DNA of 64,000 nucleotides from Parerythrobacter_A sp963799315 (GCA_963799315.1 CAWCWP010000003.1:101062-165061), one strand, 5' to 3'. Positions 38,474 to 48,227 are shown, counted from the first letter of the stretch. Program-made: numbers and translations. The notes: generated from the sequence alone by a model not told the origin.

Positions 38474-38549
38474 GTGCCTTCCTATCGCATCACACTCGCC
38501 GGAGCGAAAGGCGTAATACGAAGCGAAGATATCGGACCGACCAAAGGGT

Positions 38550-39062
38550 CTATAGCGCTTCGCACCGGTCCCCGGCGGATATCGACCGGACGGCATTGTA
38601 GTCCTGCTGCGTGGGCGCCAGCCGCCTGATCAGGATCATGCCCCTGTCGGACGGGGCGACGACGGTTCCGGCTTCGCCAGCCTCTGCGTCCGGTGGCAGC
38701 AAGCGAACCTCATGCGCCTTTCCATCCCCGCGCACGGTCAGGAAGTTGTCCGTATTGTCGCCGAAGAACGACAGCGATCCGTATCCGACATAGGCTGCCA
38801 TGCGCACGCGCAAACCGTCGGGTGCGGTGGTCATATCGAACATGCAGAGCGAATAGGCGAGGTCCGGCGAGGGTCGCACGACCCGCTGTGTCTCCGGCGT
38901 AATGCGCGGTGAAAGTGTGAAATCGTGCAACGGTGCGCTTCGTTCCGCCAGCATCGTCATGGCGCGCGACATGATGAGCGAAGGCGCGCTGTACAGCACT
39001 GCCACATGGGCGAGAATCGCCGCGACCAGAAGCACAAACGAGGGTCCGAGCCAGCGCATCAT
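38550..39062 (-). CDS. DUF1254-like membrane-anchored protein
   Basis: 170 aa with one N-terminal helix (FVLLVAAILAHVAVLYS). The remainder (PSPDLAYSLCMFDMT; GYGSLSFFGDNTDNFLTV) resembles the small single-domain DUF1254 proteins of sphingomonads. It starts at ATG 39062, overlapping the stop of the DUF1214-like gene (ATGA), so the pair is translationally coupled. Function unknown. Confidence 0.6.
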   Translation of the reverse strand: MMRWLGPSFVLLVAAILAHVAVLYSAPSLIMSRAMTMLAERSAPLHDFTLSPRITPETQRVVRPSPDLAYSLCMFDMTTAPDGLRVRMAAYVGYGSLSFFGDNTDNFLTVRGDGKAHEVRLLPPDAEAGEAGTVVAPSDRGMILIRRLAPTQQDYNAVRSISAGDRCEAL

Positions 39063-39670
39063 GCGGCATCTCCCGTGCAGGAAAGCCGTTCGATGACCGG
39101 CGCGCGCAAGGTCTGCTCCGGCGTTTCGATGAGTGCAGCATCCGGGATATACAGGCGTAAGGTCAGATCGAACTGCCCCGCATTCCGGCTTGAAATCCAC
39201 GCCGCGCCATCGCCGGGGCGACGGTCCGAAACGATGGCGCTCCAGTCCTTTCCACCGGCGCGGGTCGCATCGTAGCTCAGCGCGTTGTCGTCGTTCCGGG
39301 GCAGGAAGCTGGTGCTGTCATACAGGGTGACGGACCACCATCGCGCAGGCATGTTTCCGCCGGACAACCGGTAACTGCAATCGTCGGTCAAACGCCGCCC
39401 CGCTCCGTCCACCGCGCGGGTCAGGTATACCGCCTCGCTGCGCGCCAGTGCCAGCAGGCCGTGGCGGGCGACACGGGCGCGGGTGTAGGGATCGGCGCTG
39501 CTGGAACCGATGGCGAAATCGCCGCGCCAGCTGTCGACCTCCACCGTACCGCCGATGACGTCGGCGCTTCCGACCAGTCGCGCCATGTAGAGCGCGGACA
39601 CGCCGCCGATTGCCAGACCGGCGACTATCGCCAGCGAATAGCGAAGCAGGGGTTGCCGGATGCCTGTCAT
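39059..39670 (-). CDS. DUF1214-like membrane-anchored protein
   Basis: 203 aa. N-terminal anchor YSLAIVAGLAIGGVSALYMA, then a beta-rich DUF1214-type domain (PARWWSVTLYDSTSFLPRND; DWSAIVSDRRPGDGAAWISS). DUF1214 and DUF1254 usually occur as two halves of one larger protein; here they are separate overlapping genes. Its start overlaps the deacetylase stop. Function unknown. Confidence 0.65.
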   Translation of the reverse strand: MTGIRQPLLRYSLAIVAGLAIGGVSALYMARLVGSADVIGGTVEVDSWRGDFAIGSSSADPYTRARVARHGLLALARSEAVYLTRAVDGAGRRLTDDCSYRLSGGNMPARWWSVTLYDSTSFLPRNDDNALSYDATRAGGKDWSAIVSDRRPGDGAAWISSRNAGQFDLTLRLYIPDAALIETPEQTLRAPVIERLSCTGDAA

Positions 39671-41163
39671 GGGGCGGGCTGCACGAGTACCGACCGCTCG
39701 AACAGATAGGTCATCGTTCCCGTGCCCATCCACATCGGTGAGAGAGGCGGATCGATGCCCTGTTCCCATGCCATCGATCCGATCAGCGTGCCGTAAGCGT
39801 AGGGAACGTCGGGCATCGCGGTGTTGATCGGGTCGGCAAAGGCTTCGTCCGCCGTGATGATTGTCCAGCCCCGACGGCGCATTTCGGCGGTCAGGTCGCC
39901 AAGAAACAGCGCGGCAAGGTCCGTTTCGTGCAGCAGCAGGACGTGCGCGGGCGAGCGGCCCAGCGTCAGCCGCGCCAGCGCATCGTGATATTCCAGCCCG
40001 CTCATCTGGCTGGCGACGTAAAGGCGGCGGAGGCGCTTCATGTCCATCGCCTTTCCGGCGACCTGCGCGTTCAGCGTCAACTGTTCCAGATGCCAGTCCG
40101 ACCCGTCCGCCGTGACATAGCCGTTGCGCAAGCCACGCGCCGCCAGGCCAGCGCGCACCGCGTCGCGCTTCGCCTTGTCGCGTCCGCCTTCGTCGAGATA
40201 CGGGAAGCGGAACCACGGGCGAAATCCCTTGCGGCCCGCGGACCACGCAGCCGCGCGGTCGATATCGGCAAGGTATTGCTCCGCCGTGCTGTGGCGCAAA
40301 TGCCTGTGCGCGAAACTGTGATTGGCGATGACGTGCCCGTCCGCGACATAGGCGGCAATGCGCGCTTCTCCGCCAGCCCCGTCGGGCTCGTCCAGCAGGC
40401 CGGGCGTAACGAAGAACGCGGCCTGCGCGACACCGCCTTCACGCAAGGCAGCGCGCAGCTTCTCCGCACGTTCGTCGGGCGTGAAGAAAGCACCCGCCTT
40501 GCGCGGCACATCGTCGAACGTCAGCGCGACGCGCTTGTCCTGCGCGGTGGCTGGGAGGGCCAGCGGATGACCAGCAGGAAACAGGAGGCGAGACGCTCTA
40601 CCCATTGCAGCTACCGATCGGGCGTTGGCCAACGACACGTCGGGCGTGTCACCGCCGACACTGGTGGTGACCATCCGGGTGCCGGTGGAATCGAGCTCCA
40701 GCTTGAGCGTTTTAGTCCAGCGTTCGCCTTCGCCGGTCATCGCCAGCGTTACCAACCGGTCGCCGTTCGGGCGTCGTTCGATAGCCTGCACTTCTCCACG
40801 CGATTCCCAGAAATCGATGGTTGTTGCACCGATTGTAATCCTCATGTCGGACATGTCGGCGCAATCGCTGTCGACGGCATCCCAAACGCCGCGATAATCG
40901 CGTGCAATCGTCTTCGCGTCGGCGTCGAACATTGCCTGTGCATCGGCATCCAGCGCAGCCTCGTCGACGCGCGGGGTCATCTTGCTTTCGGGTGCGGGGT
41001 CGGGTGGCGACTGGTCTGGGCCATCAGTTTGCGCCGCATCGCCAACGTCATCCTTGGCCACCTCGACCCCAGCCATTTCGGTTTGCACAGGATCTTCCGT
41101 TTCAGGTGTGCAGGCAGTCAAACCGACAAGGAAGAGTAGCGAAAGGGCAGCAACACGGATCAT
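39667..41163 (-). CDS. Lipoprotein with NodB-type polysaccharide deacetylase domain
   Basis: 498 aa. Signal peptide with lipobox LTAC, an acidic linker, then an uncharacterised beta-rich domain (about 70-190; ITIGATTIDFWESRGEVQAI). A NodB deacetylase domain follows (about 205-480): VALTFDDVPRK, the metal His pair in HVIANHSFAHRHLRH, WFRFPYLDEGG and a late HETD. The active-site residues appear intact. It would de-N-acetylate an envelope glycan. Its place between mmsA and the acyl-CoA dehydrogenase is metabolically unexplained. Confidence 0.8.
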   Translation of the reverse strand: MIRVAALSLLFLVGLTACTPETEDPVQTEMAGVEVAKDDVGDAAQTDGPDQSPPDPAPESKMTPRVDEAALDADAQAMFDADAKTIARDYRGVWDAVDSDCADMSDMRITIGATTIDFWESRGEVQAIERRPNGDRLVTLAMTGEGERWTKTLKLELDSTGTRMVTTSVGGDTPDVSLANARSVAAMGRASRLLFPAGHPLALPATAQDKRVALTFDDVPRKAGAFFTPDERAEKLRAALREGGVAQAAFFVTPGLLDEPDGAGGEARIAAYVADGHVIANHSFAHRHLRHSTAEQYLADIDRAAAWSAGRKGFRPWFRFPYLDEGGRDKAKRDAVRAGLAARGLRNGYVTADGSDWHLEQLTLNAQVAGKAMDMKRLRRLYVASQMSGLEYHDALARLTLGRSPAHVLLLHETDLAALFLGDLTAEMRRRGWTIITADEAFADPINTAMPDVPYAYGTLIGSMAWEQGIDPPLSPMWMGTGTMTYLFERSVLVQPAP

Positions 41164-41232
41164 GGAATGGTTCTCCTTCACGCTAAATCTACTGTCCGGC
41201 CTAGCGGCACGCCATAGCCCAAACGGGACACC

Positions 41233-42737
41233 TCACCCCATCGTCGGGATGATAAACGCGTCCTTGGTGTCCGTATCGGCAGTGCCATCGGGCCAGCGTT
41301 GCGTGACTTTCTTGACCTTGGTCCAGAAGCGCAGCCCTTCGGTGCCGTACTGGTCCACATCGCCGAACCCGCTGCGTTTCCAGCCACCGAAACTGTGATA
41401 GGCGACCGGCACCGGAATCGGTACGTTGATGCCGACCATGCCGACATTCACGCGGTGGGCGAATTCGCGGGCGGCGTGGCCGTTTCGTGTGAAGATGGCG
41501 ACGCCATTGCCGTATTGATGCGCGCTGGGCAGGCGCAGGGCTTCCTCGAAATCGGGTGCGCGCACGATTTGCAGGACGGGGCCGAAGATCTCCTCGCGAT
41601 AGCTCTCCATTTCGGACGTTACCTGGTCGAGCAAGGTGGGGCCGACATAAAAGCCGTCCTCGTGGCCCTGTAACGTGAAGCCGCGACCGTCGATCACGAC
41701 TTCGGCGCCTTCCTTTTCGGCGGTGTCGATCCAGCCCTCGATGCGAGCCTTGTGTTCGGGCGTGACGACCGGGCCATAATGCGCGTCGGGATCGCTCGAC
41801 ACGCCCACGCGCAGCGCGTTGATTGCGGGGATCAGCTTCTCGCGCAGTCGCCCAGCGGTATCCTCGCCCACCGGCACCACCACGGGCAGCGCCATGCAGC
41901 GTTCGCCCGCACTGCCGAACGCCGCGCCCGCCAGATCGTTTACCACCTGGTCGAGGTCGGCATCGGGCATCACGATCCCGTGGTTCTTCGCGCCGCCCAT
42001 CGCCTGCACGCGCTTGCCGTTATCGACGCCCGCGTTTGTAGACGTAATGCGCGATATCGCTGCTGCCGACGAAGCTGACGGCGGCGATGTCGCGATGGTC
42101 GAGGATGGCGTCGACCATCTCCTTGTCGCCATGCACCACCTGCAACAGGCCTTCGGGCGCGCCCGCCTCCACGAACAGTTCGGCCAGCCGCACCGGCACG
42201 CTGGGGTCGCGCTCGCTGGGTTTCAGGATGAAGGCGTTGCCCGCCGCGATGGCCATGCCGAACATCCACATCGGGATCATGGCGGGGAAGTTGAACGGGG
42301 TGATGCCCGCGCCGATACCCAGCGGCTGGCGCATGGAATAGACGTCGATACCCGGTCCCGCGCCTTGTGTATATTCGCCCTTCAGGACTTGCGGAATGCC
42401 GCAGGCATATTCGATGACTTCCAGCCCGCGCTGCACATCGCCCTTGGCATCGTCCACCACCTTGCCGTGCTCGCTCGAAAGCAGTTCGGCGAGGCCTTGC
42501 ATGTTGGCCTCGATCAGTTCCTTGTAGCGGAACATGACGCGCGCGCGTTTCTGCGGATTGGTCGCGGCCCATTCGGGCTGCACCGCCTTCGCCGCCTCCA
42601 CCGCACGGTCCAGCAACGCCGCATCGCCCAGCGCCACCCGCGCCTGGACTGCCCCGGTGGAGGGGTTCCAGATATCGTGGGTGCGCCCGGTTAGCTGCGC
42701 CGGTTTCGCAAGCGATGAAGTGATCGACGTTTCGCAT
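41233..42737 (-). CDS. mmsA: CoA-acylating methylmalonate-semialdehyde dehydrogenase, two frameshifts
   Basis: About 500 aa. Converts methylmalonate semialdehyde and CoA to propionyl-CoA, the last step of valine breakdown. Family marks: WNPSTGAVQARVALGD, FNFPAMIPMWMFGMAIAAGN, FVGSSDIAHYVY, and the catalytic Cys in FGSAGERCMALP. The start MRNVDHFIA (ATG 42737) is joined to KPAQLTGRTHD after removing one extra T near 42,707, and a second break lies near 42,030. It is the first gene of the leftward valine cluster. Confidence 0.92.
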
Positions 42738-42849
42738 GGTAGTCTCCCTGATCCTTGCCGCGCGTTATAATGCAGGCGATCGCGCAATGCCACGCCTACC
42801 GGCGGCGCACTTGTGAAGAGACCGTTCGCATGCCAGAGGCGGCACCTGC

Positions 42850-42923
42850 GCGGGTGTAGCTCAATGGTAGAGCAGCAGCTTCCCAAGCTGACGACGAGGG
42901 TTCGATTCCCTTCACCCGCTCCA
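42850..42923 (+). tRNA. tRNA-Gly (CCC)
   Basis: 74 nt with encoded CCA. Acceptor GCGGGTG pairs with CACCCGC, the anticodon loop is TTCCCAA (anticodon CCC), and the T arm has GGTTCGATTCC. Upstream of mmsA on the opposite strand. Confidence 0.96.
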
Positions 42924-43000
42924 TGAAATGAACCATGCAGGCATCGGGCTAAATGGGCAGCGACATGGCATTTGCCGCGCGTTGCGCCTAAGCAAGCACA

Positions 43001-43984
43001 ATGGATTCCAATACTCTTTCGGGCAGCAGCAACGCACAGGACATCAGCGGGGACTGGTCGGGCGGCAATCAGGATTGGTGGGACTGGTATGTCTCGCTGG
43101 CGCAGAACGAACGGTCCAACGCGCCGCTCGCCAAGTGTGCGCCGCTGCCCGATATCGCGCAGCCCTCCGATGCGGCTTTGGCGGCCGAACTGGCCGAGCC
43201 TTACCCGCTGACGCCAGACCACATCGCTGCATTCGCGCGGGACGGGTTCATCAAGCTGAAGGGGGTCGTCAGCCCCGGCGCGGCGCTGCGGCTGCGGGCG
43301 GAGATGAAACGGCTGCTCGAAGCGGAACACGACATCGCGATGGATGCAGGGCAGACCGAGCGGTTCACCAGCCTCGAAATGGCGTGGCTGGACAACTCGC
43401 TGATCCGGGCTTTCGTGCTCGCGCCCCGGATTGCCGGCATTTGCGCCGGTCTGCTCGAAGTCGAACGGTTGCGGCTATATCACGACAATATCCTGTCGAA
43501 GGAACCGGGCTGCGGGCGCACGCCGTGGCATTACGACGATCACCATTTTCCGCTGGCGACGCATGATGTTGTGACGGCGTGGATCGCGGCACAGCCCATT
43601 CCGGTGGCGATGGGGCCGCTGTCCTTCGCGACCCCGCGCGATGTGCACCGGCTGGTGGAAGGCGTGCCGTTCGACAAGACGAACACCAGCTACGACAAGC
43701 ATGTCGGCGAGGTGTTTGCGGATAACGAAATTGTGGTGGATGAAACGCCGTTCGAGCTGGGCGAAGCCAGTTTCCATCACAACCTCAGCTTCCACACCGC
43801 CGGGCCGAACCGCACCACACGCAGCCGGGTGGTGCTTGCCAACACCTATTTCGCAGACGGTGCTCGCGTTGTGGACGACCCCACGCTGGTGTCGGGGGAC
43901 TGGCGCAAGTTCCTTGCCGGATGCGAACCAGGCGGGCTGGCGCAGTCCGAACGTAATCCCGCGTGCTGGCCTTCGGCACGCTGA
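43001..43984 (+). CDS. Phytanoyl-CoA dioxygenase (PhyH) family protein
   Basis: 327 aa Fe(II)/2-oxoglutarate oxygenase. The iron ligands are in WHYDDHHFP (His-x-Asp) and, about 110 residues later, the distal His in FHTAGPNRTTRSRVVL, with the 2-oxoglutarate Arg following. The N-terminal 60 residues are poorly conserved. The substrate is unknown. The last 22 nt overlap the methyltransferase gene. Confidence 0.85.
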   Translation: MDSNTLSGSSNAQDISGDWSGGNQDWWDWYVSLAQNERSNAPLAKCAPLPDIAQPSDAALAAELAEPYPLTPDHIAAFARDGFIKLKGVVSPGAALRLRAEMKRLLEAEHDIAMDAGQTERFTSLEMAWLDNSLIRAFVLAPRIAGICAGLLEVERLRLYHDNILSKEPGCGRTPWHYDDHHFPLATHDVVTAWIAAQPIPVAMGPLSFATPRDVHRLVEGVPFDKTNTSYDKHVGEVFADNEIVVDETPFELGEASFHHNLSFHTAGPNRTTRSRVVLANTYFADGARVVDDPTLVSGDWRKFLAGCEPGGLAQSERNPACWPSAR

Positions 43985-44829
43985 CAGTGGATACCGGACA
44001 CGAAGCCGCCACCGCGATGCGCGCGCATCTCGACCACGTGCACACCGAACAGGCGGGTTTCACCGAGACCTGTGCAACCGCCTGCCGCGATGCCGAGGGG
44101 CGCGACAGTTACACCTGGCTGGCGCAGGCTTTGGATGCGCGCGACGGCGGGGCCGTACTCGATCTTGCTTGCGGGTCGGGCGTGCTGCTGGAGCGCCTTG
44201 CCGTCGAACGATCCGCAACGCGCCTGATCGGTGTCGATATGAGTGCGCCCGAACTGGCGCTGGCAGCTACGCGGCTGGCGGATACCGGCGTCGAACTGCG
44301 ACAGGGCACGGCGCAGGATCTGTCCTTCCTCGCCGCTGGCAGTGTCGCTGGCGTGCTGTGCCACTGGGCATTGACGCTGATGAAGCCGGTGGAGCCGGTG
44401 CTGGACGAAATTGCCCGCGTGCTTGCGCCGCAGAGCCGGTTTGCTGCAATCGTCGACGGGCCGCATGACAGCGCCCCCGGCTACGCGAAAATCGATGCGA
44501 TCATCGGCAGTCATGTCCGCCGGGCACTCGGCGACGCCCCGGAAATGGGCCTTGGCGATCCGCGTATTCGCAATACGGCGCAGCTCCTTCCGCTGCTCGA
44601 AACGCATTTCCCGAAGGCGCAAATCGACATCGTGCCCAATGTCGTTTCCATGACCGGCACGCCGGACTGGCTGGGGCGCGAGGCGGCGCACTTCTTCTAT
44701 TCCACCTTCGTGCTGGACGCGCCGCAACGTGCGGAACTGCTGGAAGAACTGGCCACGGTTTTCGCCTCTCAAGGGAAAGATGCAGCGTTCCACATGACCA
44801 TCAACCGTGTCGTCGTCAGCCAGCGATGA
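43963..44829 (+). CDS. SAM-dependent methyltransferase, substrate unknown
   Basis: 288 aa class I methyltransferase. The SAM motif is VLDLACGSGVLLERLA, the acidic residue is in GVDMSAPELALA, and GTAQDLSF and LCHWALTLMKPVEPVLDEIA follow, close to UbiE/ArsM-like enzymes. The start is either GTG 43963, overlapping the dioxygenase gene, or GTG 43987. Its stop overlaps the next gene (ATGA at 44826). Overlap suggests co-expression with the dioxygenase. Confidence 0.8.
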   Translation: MLAFGTLTVDTGHEAATAMRAHLDHVHTEQAGFTETCATACRDAEGRDSYTWLAQALDARDGGAVLDLACGSGVLLERLAVERSATRLIGVDMSAPELALAATRLADTGVELRQGTAQDLSFLAAGSVAGVLCHWALTLMKPVEPVLDEIARVLAPQSRFAAIVDGPHDSAPGYAKIDAIIGSHVRRALGDAPEMGLGDPRIRNTAQLLPLLETHFPKAQIDIVPNVVSMTGTPDWLGREAAHFFYSTFVLDAPQRAELLEELATVFASQGKDAAFHMTINRVVVSQR

Positions 44830-45383
44830 CCGAGTTTTTTCTCGCGCTGGTGGCCGTTGCCGTAACGTCGTTCGGCGCGCGGGACCAGCGGCTGGTGGCC
44901 GACCTGGCCGAGCGGTTGGGACAGGGCGGCGGACTGCTGATTGTGGCGATGCTGTCCGGTGCAGTGACGGCGGCGTTCATGGCCTTTGCCGGCAGCTGGA
45001 TCGGGGTGTTGTTGCCGCCTGCCGCCAAGACCATGCTGGTGGCGTTCGCGCTGATTGCCGCCGCGGTGGAGCTTGCCTGGTTCCGCGCGGCGAAGCAGGT
45101 GCGCGAGCCGACACGATCGCTCGGTGCGACGGGCATCGTCCTTGCCGCAATGCAGGTGGGCGATGGACCGCGTTTCCTTGTGTTCGCCATCGCCGCCGCG
45201 TTCGCTTCGCCGTTTCTTGCCGCGGTGGGTGGCTTTGCGGGCGGGGCCGTGGCGGCCGCTTTCGGCTGGGCGATGGCGGGCGATCTCGAGGCCTTGCCGC
45301 TGAAGAAAATCCGGCGATACGGCGCGGTGGCAATTGCCCTGTTTGCCATCGGCGTGGGCCTGAACGCACGCGGCATCCTGTAA
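44826..45383 (+). CDS. UPF0016/GDT1-like membrane protein
   Basis: 185 aa, about six hydrophobic segments in two similar halves (ALVAVAVTSFGARDQRLVA and GIVLAAMQVGDGPRFLVF), the internal duplication typical of the UPF0016/TMEM165 cation transporter family. The family's ExGDK motif is degenerate (GARDQ, QVGDGP), so ion transport is only a guess. Confidence 0.6.
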   Translation: MTEFFLALVAVAVTSFGARDQRLVADLAERLGQGGGLLIVAMLSGAVTAAFMAFAGSWIGVLLPPAAKTMLVAFALIAAAVELAWFRAAKQVREPTRSLGATGIVLAAMQVGDGPRFLVFAIAAAFASPFLAAVGGFAGGAVAAAFGWAMAGDLEALPLKKIRRYGAVAIALFAIGVGLNARGIL

Positions 45384-45399
45384 AAAATCTCCATCAGGC

Positions 45400-45424
45400 G
45401 AAACTCGTGCGGCCTCCTCGCGTT
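45400..45424 (+). promoter_or_regulatory. EcfG-type promoter of dps
   Basis: GAAAC (45400-45404), 16 nt, CGTT (45421-45424). It is one base off the GGAAC consensus with exact spacing and a perfect -10. The predicted start near 45,431 gives a leader of about 30 nt before dps. Confidence 0.55.
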
Positions 45425-45460
45425 GGCATGACATATGTTGTAAAAACTGGAGATAAAACA

Positions 45461-45922
45461 ATGGCCGACACAGGCAGCAATTCGAAAGCGGAACTGGTAA
45501 GCGAACTGAACGGCCTGCTGGCCGACCATTTGGCGCTGTATTTCAAGACCAAGAGCTTCCACTGGCATGTCGCCGGTCCGCGCTTTCACGACCTGCACTT
45601 GCTGTTCGATGCGCAGGCCGCACAGGTGCAGGGCCAGATCGACGATGTGGCGGAGCGGGTGCGCAAGCTTGGCGAGCCGACGCTGACATCGCTGGGTTCG
45701 GCGACGCGCGAAACACAGGTTGCGGATCAGGATTCAACCACGCTGGACGCCGATGCGATGGTGCGCGAGCTGCATGACGACAACGCGAAGATGGTGAAGC
45801 GTTTGAAGGGCATGAAGCCGCTGGCCGAACAGGCGGGTGACAATGCCACCGACGGCCTGCTGGACGACTGGACCGACATGGCGGAAGAGCGTGTCTGGTT
45901 CCTTGGGCAGGTGCTCAAGTGA
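45461..45922 (+). CDS. dps: Dps, ferritin-like DNA-protecting protein
   Basis: 153 aa. Ferroxidase ligands and signature: SFHWHVAGPRFHDLHLLFD and the following DVAERVRKLG. Dps stores iron and shields DNA in starvation and oxidative stress. ATG 45461 follows GGAG. The N-terminus is short and only weakly basic, so DNA binding may be limited. An EcfG-type promoter upstream links it to the stress response of the 1-3 kb region. Confidence 0.93.
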   Translation: MADTGSNSKAELVSELNGLLADHLALYFKTKSFHWHVAGPRFHDLHLLFDAQAAQVQGQIDDVAERVRKLGEPTLTSLGSATRETQVADQDSTTLDADAMVRELHDDNAKMVKRLKGMKPLAEQAGDNATDGLLDDWTDMAEERVWFLGQVLK

Positions 45923-45932
45923 CGCGCAGCGC

Positions 45933-46547
45933 ATGGCAGTAAATCACCGTCCCGACGCCGATCCGGCACAAATTGCGGACTGGATCGGTGAATGGTTGAA
46001 GGTGGCGCTTGCGGCATCGGAGAATATCGCGATCACCGTGCCGGGCGGGTCGACGCCGTTTCCCGTGTTCGAGAAACTGGTCGCCCTGCCGCTCGACTGG
46101 TCGCGCATCACCGTGTGGCCGGGCGACGACCGGATCGTGCCGGAAGACCATGCCGCCAGCAATACCGGGCGGATCCGTGCACTGTTCGAACCGGCGGGCG
46201 CCAAGGTGCAGGCATTGCGTGAAGGTGCGGTGCCGCCGCCATTTGCGCTGACATGGGTGGGTATGGGAGCGGACGGGCACATTGCCTCGCTGTTCCCCAA
46301 TACCGATCCGCTCGCAAGCGATGCCAATGCGGTGCGCCGGTTGACACCCGATCCCCTGCCGCCCGAAGCGCCGTTCGACCGTCTGACATTGACGATTGCA
46401 GGTCTTGTGCGCACCGATGCGGTCATGGTGATGATACGTGGGTCAGAAAAAGCGGAGGTATTCGCGGCGGCTGCAAAGGGCGAGAGCGACACGCCGGTCG
46501 CGCGCTTTCTGGCGGCCACGCAGGCACCGGTCACATGCTTCACTTGA
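45933..46547 (+). CDS. pgl: 6-phosphogluconolactonase
   Basis: 204 aa. Hydrolyses 6-phosphogluconolactone in the pentose phosphate/Entner-Doudoroff route. Marks: AITVPGGSTPFPVFEKL, VWPGDDRIVPEDHAASN, WVGMGADGHIASLFP and a C-terminal MIRGSEKAEV. It is slightly shorter than the usual 230 aa. Its end overlaps the Nudix gene by 13 nt. Confidence 0.9.
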   Translation: MAVNHRPDADPAQIADWIGEWLKVALAASENIAITVPGGSTPFPVFEKLVALPLDWSRITVWPGDDRIVPEDHAASNTGRIRALFEPAGAKVQALREGAVPPPFALTWVGMGADGHIASLFPNTDPLASDANAVRRLTPDPLPPEAPFDRLTLTIAGLVRTDAVMVMIRGSEKAEVFAAAAKGESDTPVARFLAATQAPVTCFT

Positions 46548-47017
46548 TCCCGCGTCCGCTGCATCGGGCGCTGCTCAAGGTTGCCCATCCGCTGCGCCAT
46601 CGCTGGCGTCGCTGGCGCAAGACGCCGCTGGCGGGGTGCTCGGTGCTGCTGTTCGACTTGTCGGACCAGGTGCTGCTGTTGCGCCACAATTACGGCCCGG
46701 CGCTATGGTCCTTGCCCGGCGGCGGCGTTGGCAAGGACGAAGTGCCCGCGGACGCTGCCAAACGCGAGGTGAAAGAGGAATTGAACATTGCGCTCGATAC
46801 CGTCGCACCGCTGGGCACCATGCAGGAGACGATCTCGGGATCGCCCCATACTGCGCATGTGTTTTTCGCGCGCATCGACCAGTCGCCACGCCCGGATGGC
46901 CGCGAAGTGTGCGAGGCGCGTTTCTTCCCGATGCACTCGCTCCCGGCGGATGTCAGCGATTTGACTCGCGCCCGCCTTGCCCTGTGGCAGGATCGCATGT
47001 CGGCTCCGAAAGGCTAA
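46535..47017 (+). CDS. Nudix hydrolase
   Basis: 160 aa. The Nudix box (GGGVGKDEVPADAAKREVKE, 46,722 on) has all metal-binding Glu residues. The basic N-terminus (HRWRRWRKTP) may contact a membrane or RNA. Substrate unknown. It converges on dinB, overlapping by 4 nt. Confidence 0.85.
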   Translation: MLHLIPRPLHRALLKVAHPLRHRWRRWRKTPLAGCSVLLFDLSDQVLLLRHNYGPALWSLPGGGVGKDEVPADAAKREVKEELNIALDTVAPLGTMQETISGSPHTAHVFFARIDQSPRPDGREVCEARFFPMHSLPADVSDLTRARLALWQDRMSAPKG

Positions 47018-48148
47018 AACAGGTCCAGCTGCGCGGCCTGTGCGGCACGTTGCGCGCGCGGTGGCTTGGCGACCACGCCTTCCAGTTTCGACAGGGTCAG
47101 GCCCATCAACCGGATCGGGCGGGGCAGCGGCAGCATCGCTTCCAGCAATTCGCGCCCGACCGTGGCAAATGCCGCCTTGTCGGACACATTCGCGGGCAGT
47201 GTCTGCGCGCGGCTAATAATCGTGAAGTCGTTATATTTCAGCTTTAGCGTCACCGTCCGTCCCTTGGCTTCGGCGCGGGTTATGCGTTCCCACACGATGT
47301 CGACGATACGGTCCAGACGTCTCGTGCAGTTCGGCGGGCGCGGCAATGTCTTCGTGAAAGGTGCGTTCTCCGCCCACCGACTTGCGGATGCGGTTGGTGC
47401 GGACCGGGCGGTCGTCGATGCCGCGTGCGGCGCGGTAGAGATAATCCGCGAAACTGCCGAAATGGGCGTGCATCCAGGCGGTGTCCTTCGCGGCAAGGTC
47501 CGCACCCGTTTCGATGCCCAGCCGCGCCATCTTCTCCGCACCCTTCGGCCCGACCCCGTGAAACCTGCGCACCGGCAGGCTCTGCACGAACGCCGCCCCT
47601 TCGCCGGGACGGATGACGCAGATGCCGTTCGGCTTGTTCTGGTCGCTGGCCAGCTTGGCGAGGAACTTGTTGTAGGACACGCCGGCGCTGGCGGTCAGCT
47701 GCGTTTCGGCGAAGATCTGCTTGCGGATGGCCTGTGCGATACGGGTTGCGGTGCCTAGCCCGTGAATATCCTGCGTCACGTCGAGATAGGCCTCGTCCAG
47801 GCTCAGCGGTTCGACATGGGGCGTGTAATGACGGAAGATTTCGCGGATGATCTGCGATGCTTCGCGATAGGCGTCGAACCGGCTTTTCACGAAGATCAGG
47901 TCCGGGCATTTGCGCTTCGCCGTGACTGACGGCATTGCCGACCGCACGCCGAACTTACGCGCTTCGTAGCTGGCCGCCGCCACCACGCCGCGCCCGCTGG
48001 ACCCGCCGACCGCCACCGGCAGGCCACGCAGTTCGGGATTGTCGCGCTGTTCGACGCTGGCGAAAAAGGCATCCATATCGATGTGGATGATCTTGCGCGT
48101 ATCTTCGCCGCCGCCGGTTTGCTCATCCCTGTCAGGCGCGTCGTCCAT
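47014..48148 (-). CDS. dinB: DNA polymerase IV (Y-family), frameshifted
   Basis: About 377 aa. Catalytic acids in IIHIDMDAFFASVEQ and SLDEAYLDVT; the fidelity-loop region YEARKFGVRSAMPS is normal. The palm, fingers and thumb are in one frame; the little-finger domain (VTLKLKYNDFTIISRAQTL) and the beta-clamp tail QLDLF are in another. One extra A near 47,320 explains the break. It performs error-prone bypass synthesis. No LexA-type box was looked for exhaustively; none is obvious. Confidence 0.93.
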
Positions 48149-48227
48149 GCCCGATAGATAGGGCCTGCCCCTTGGCGAGTGCAATGCGCACTTCCATTTG
48201 TGCAGTGCAGCGCGCAAGGGAGCCATA

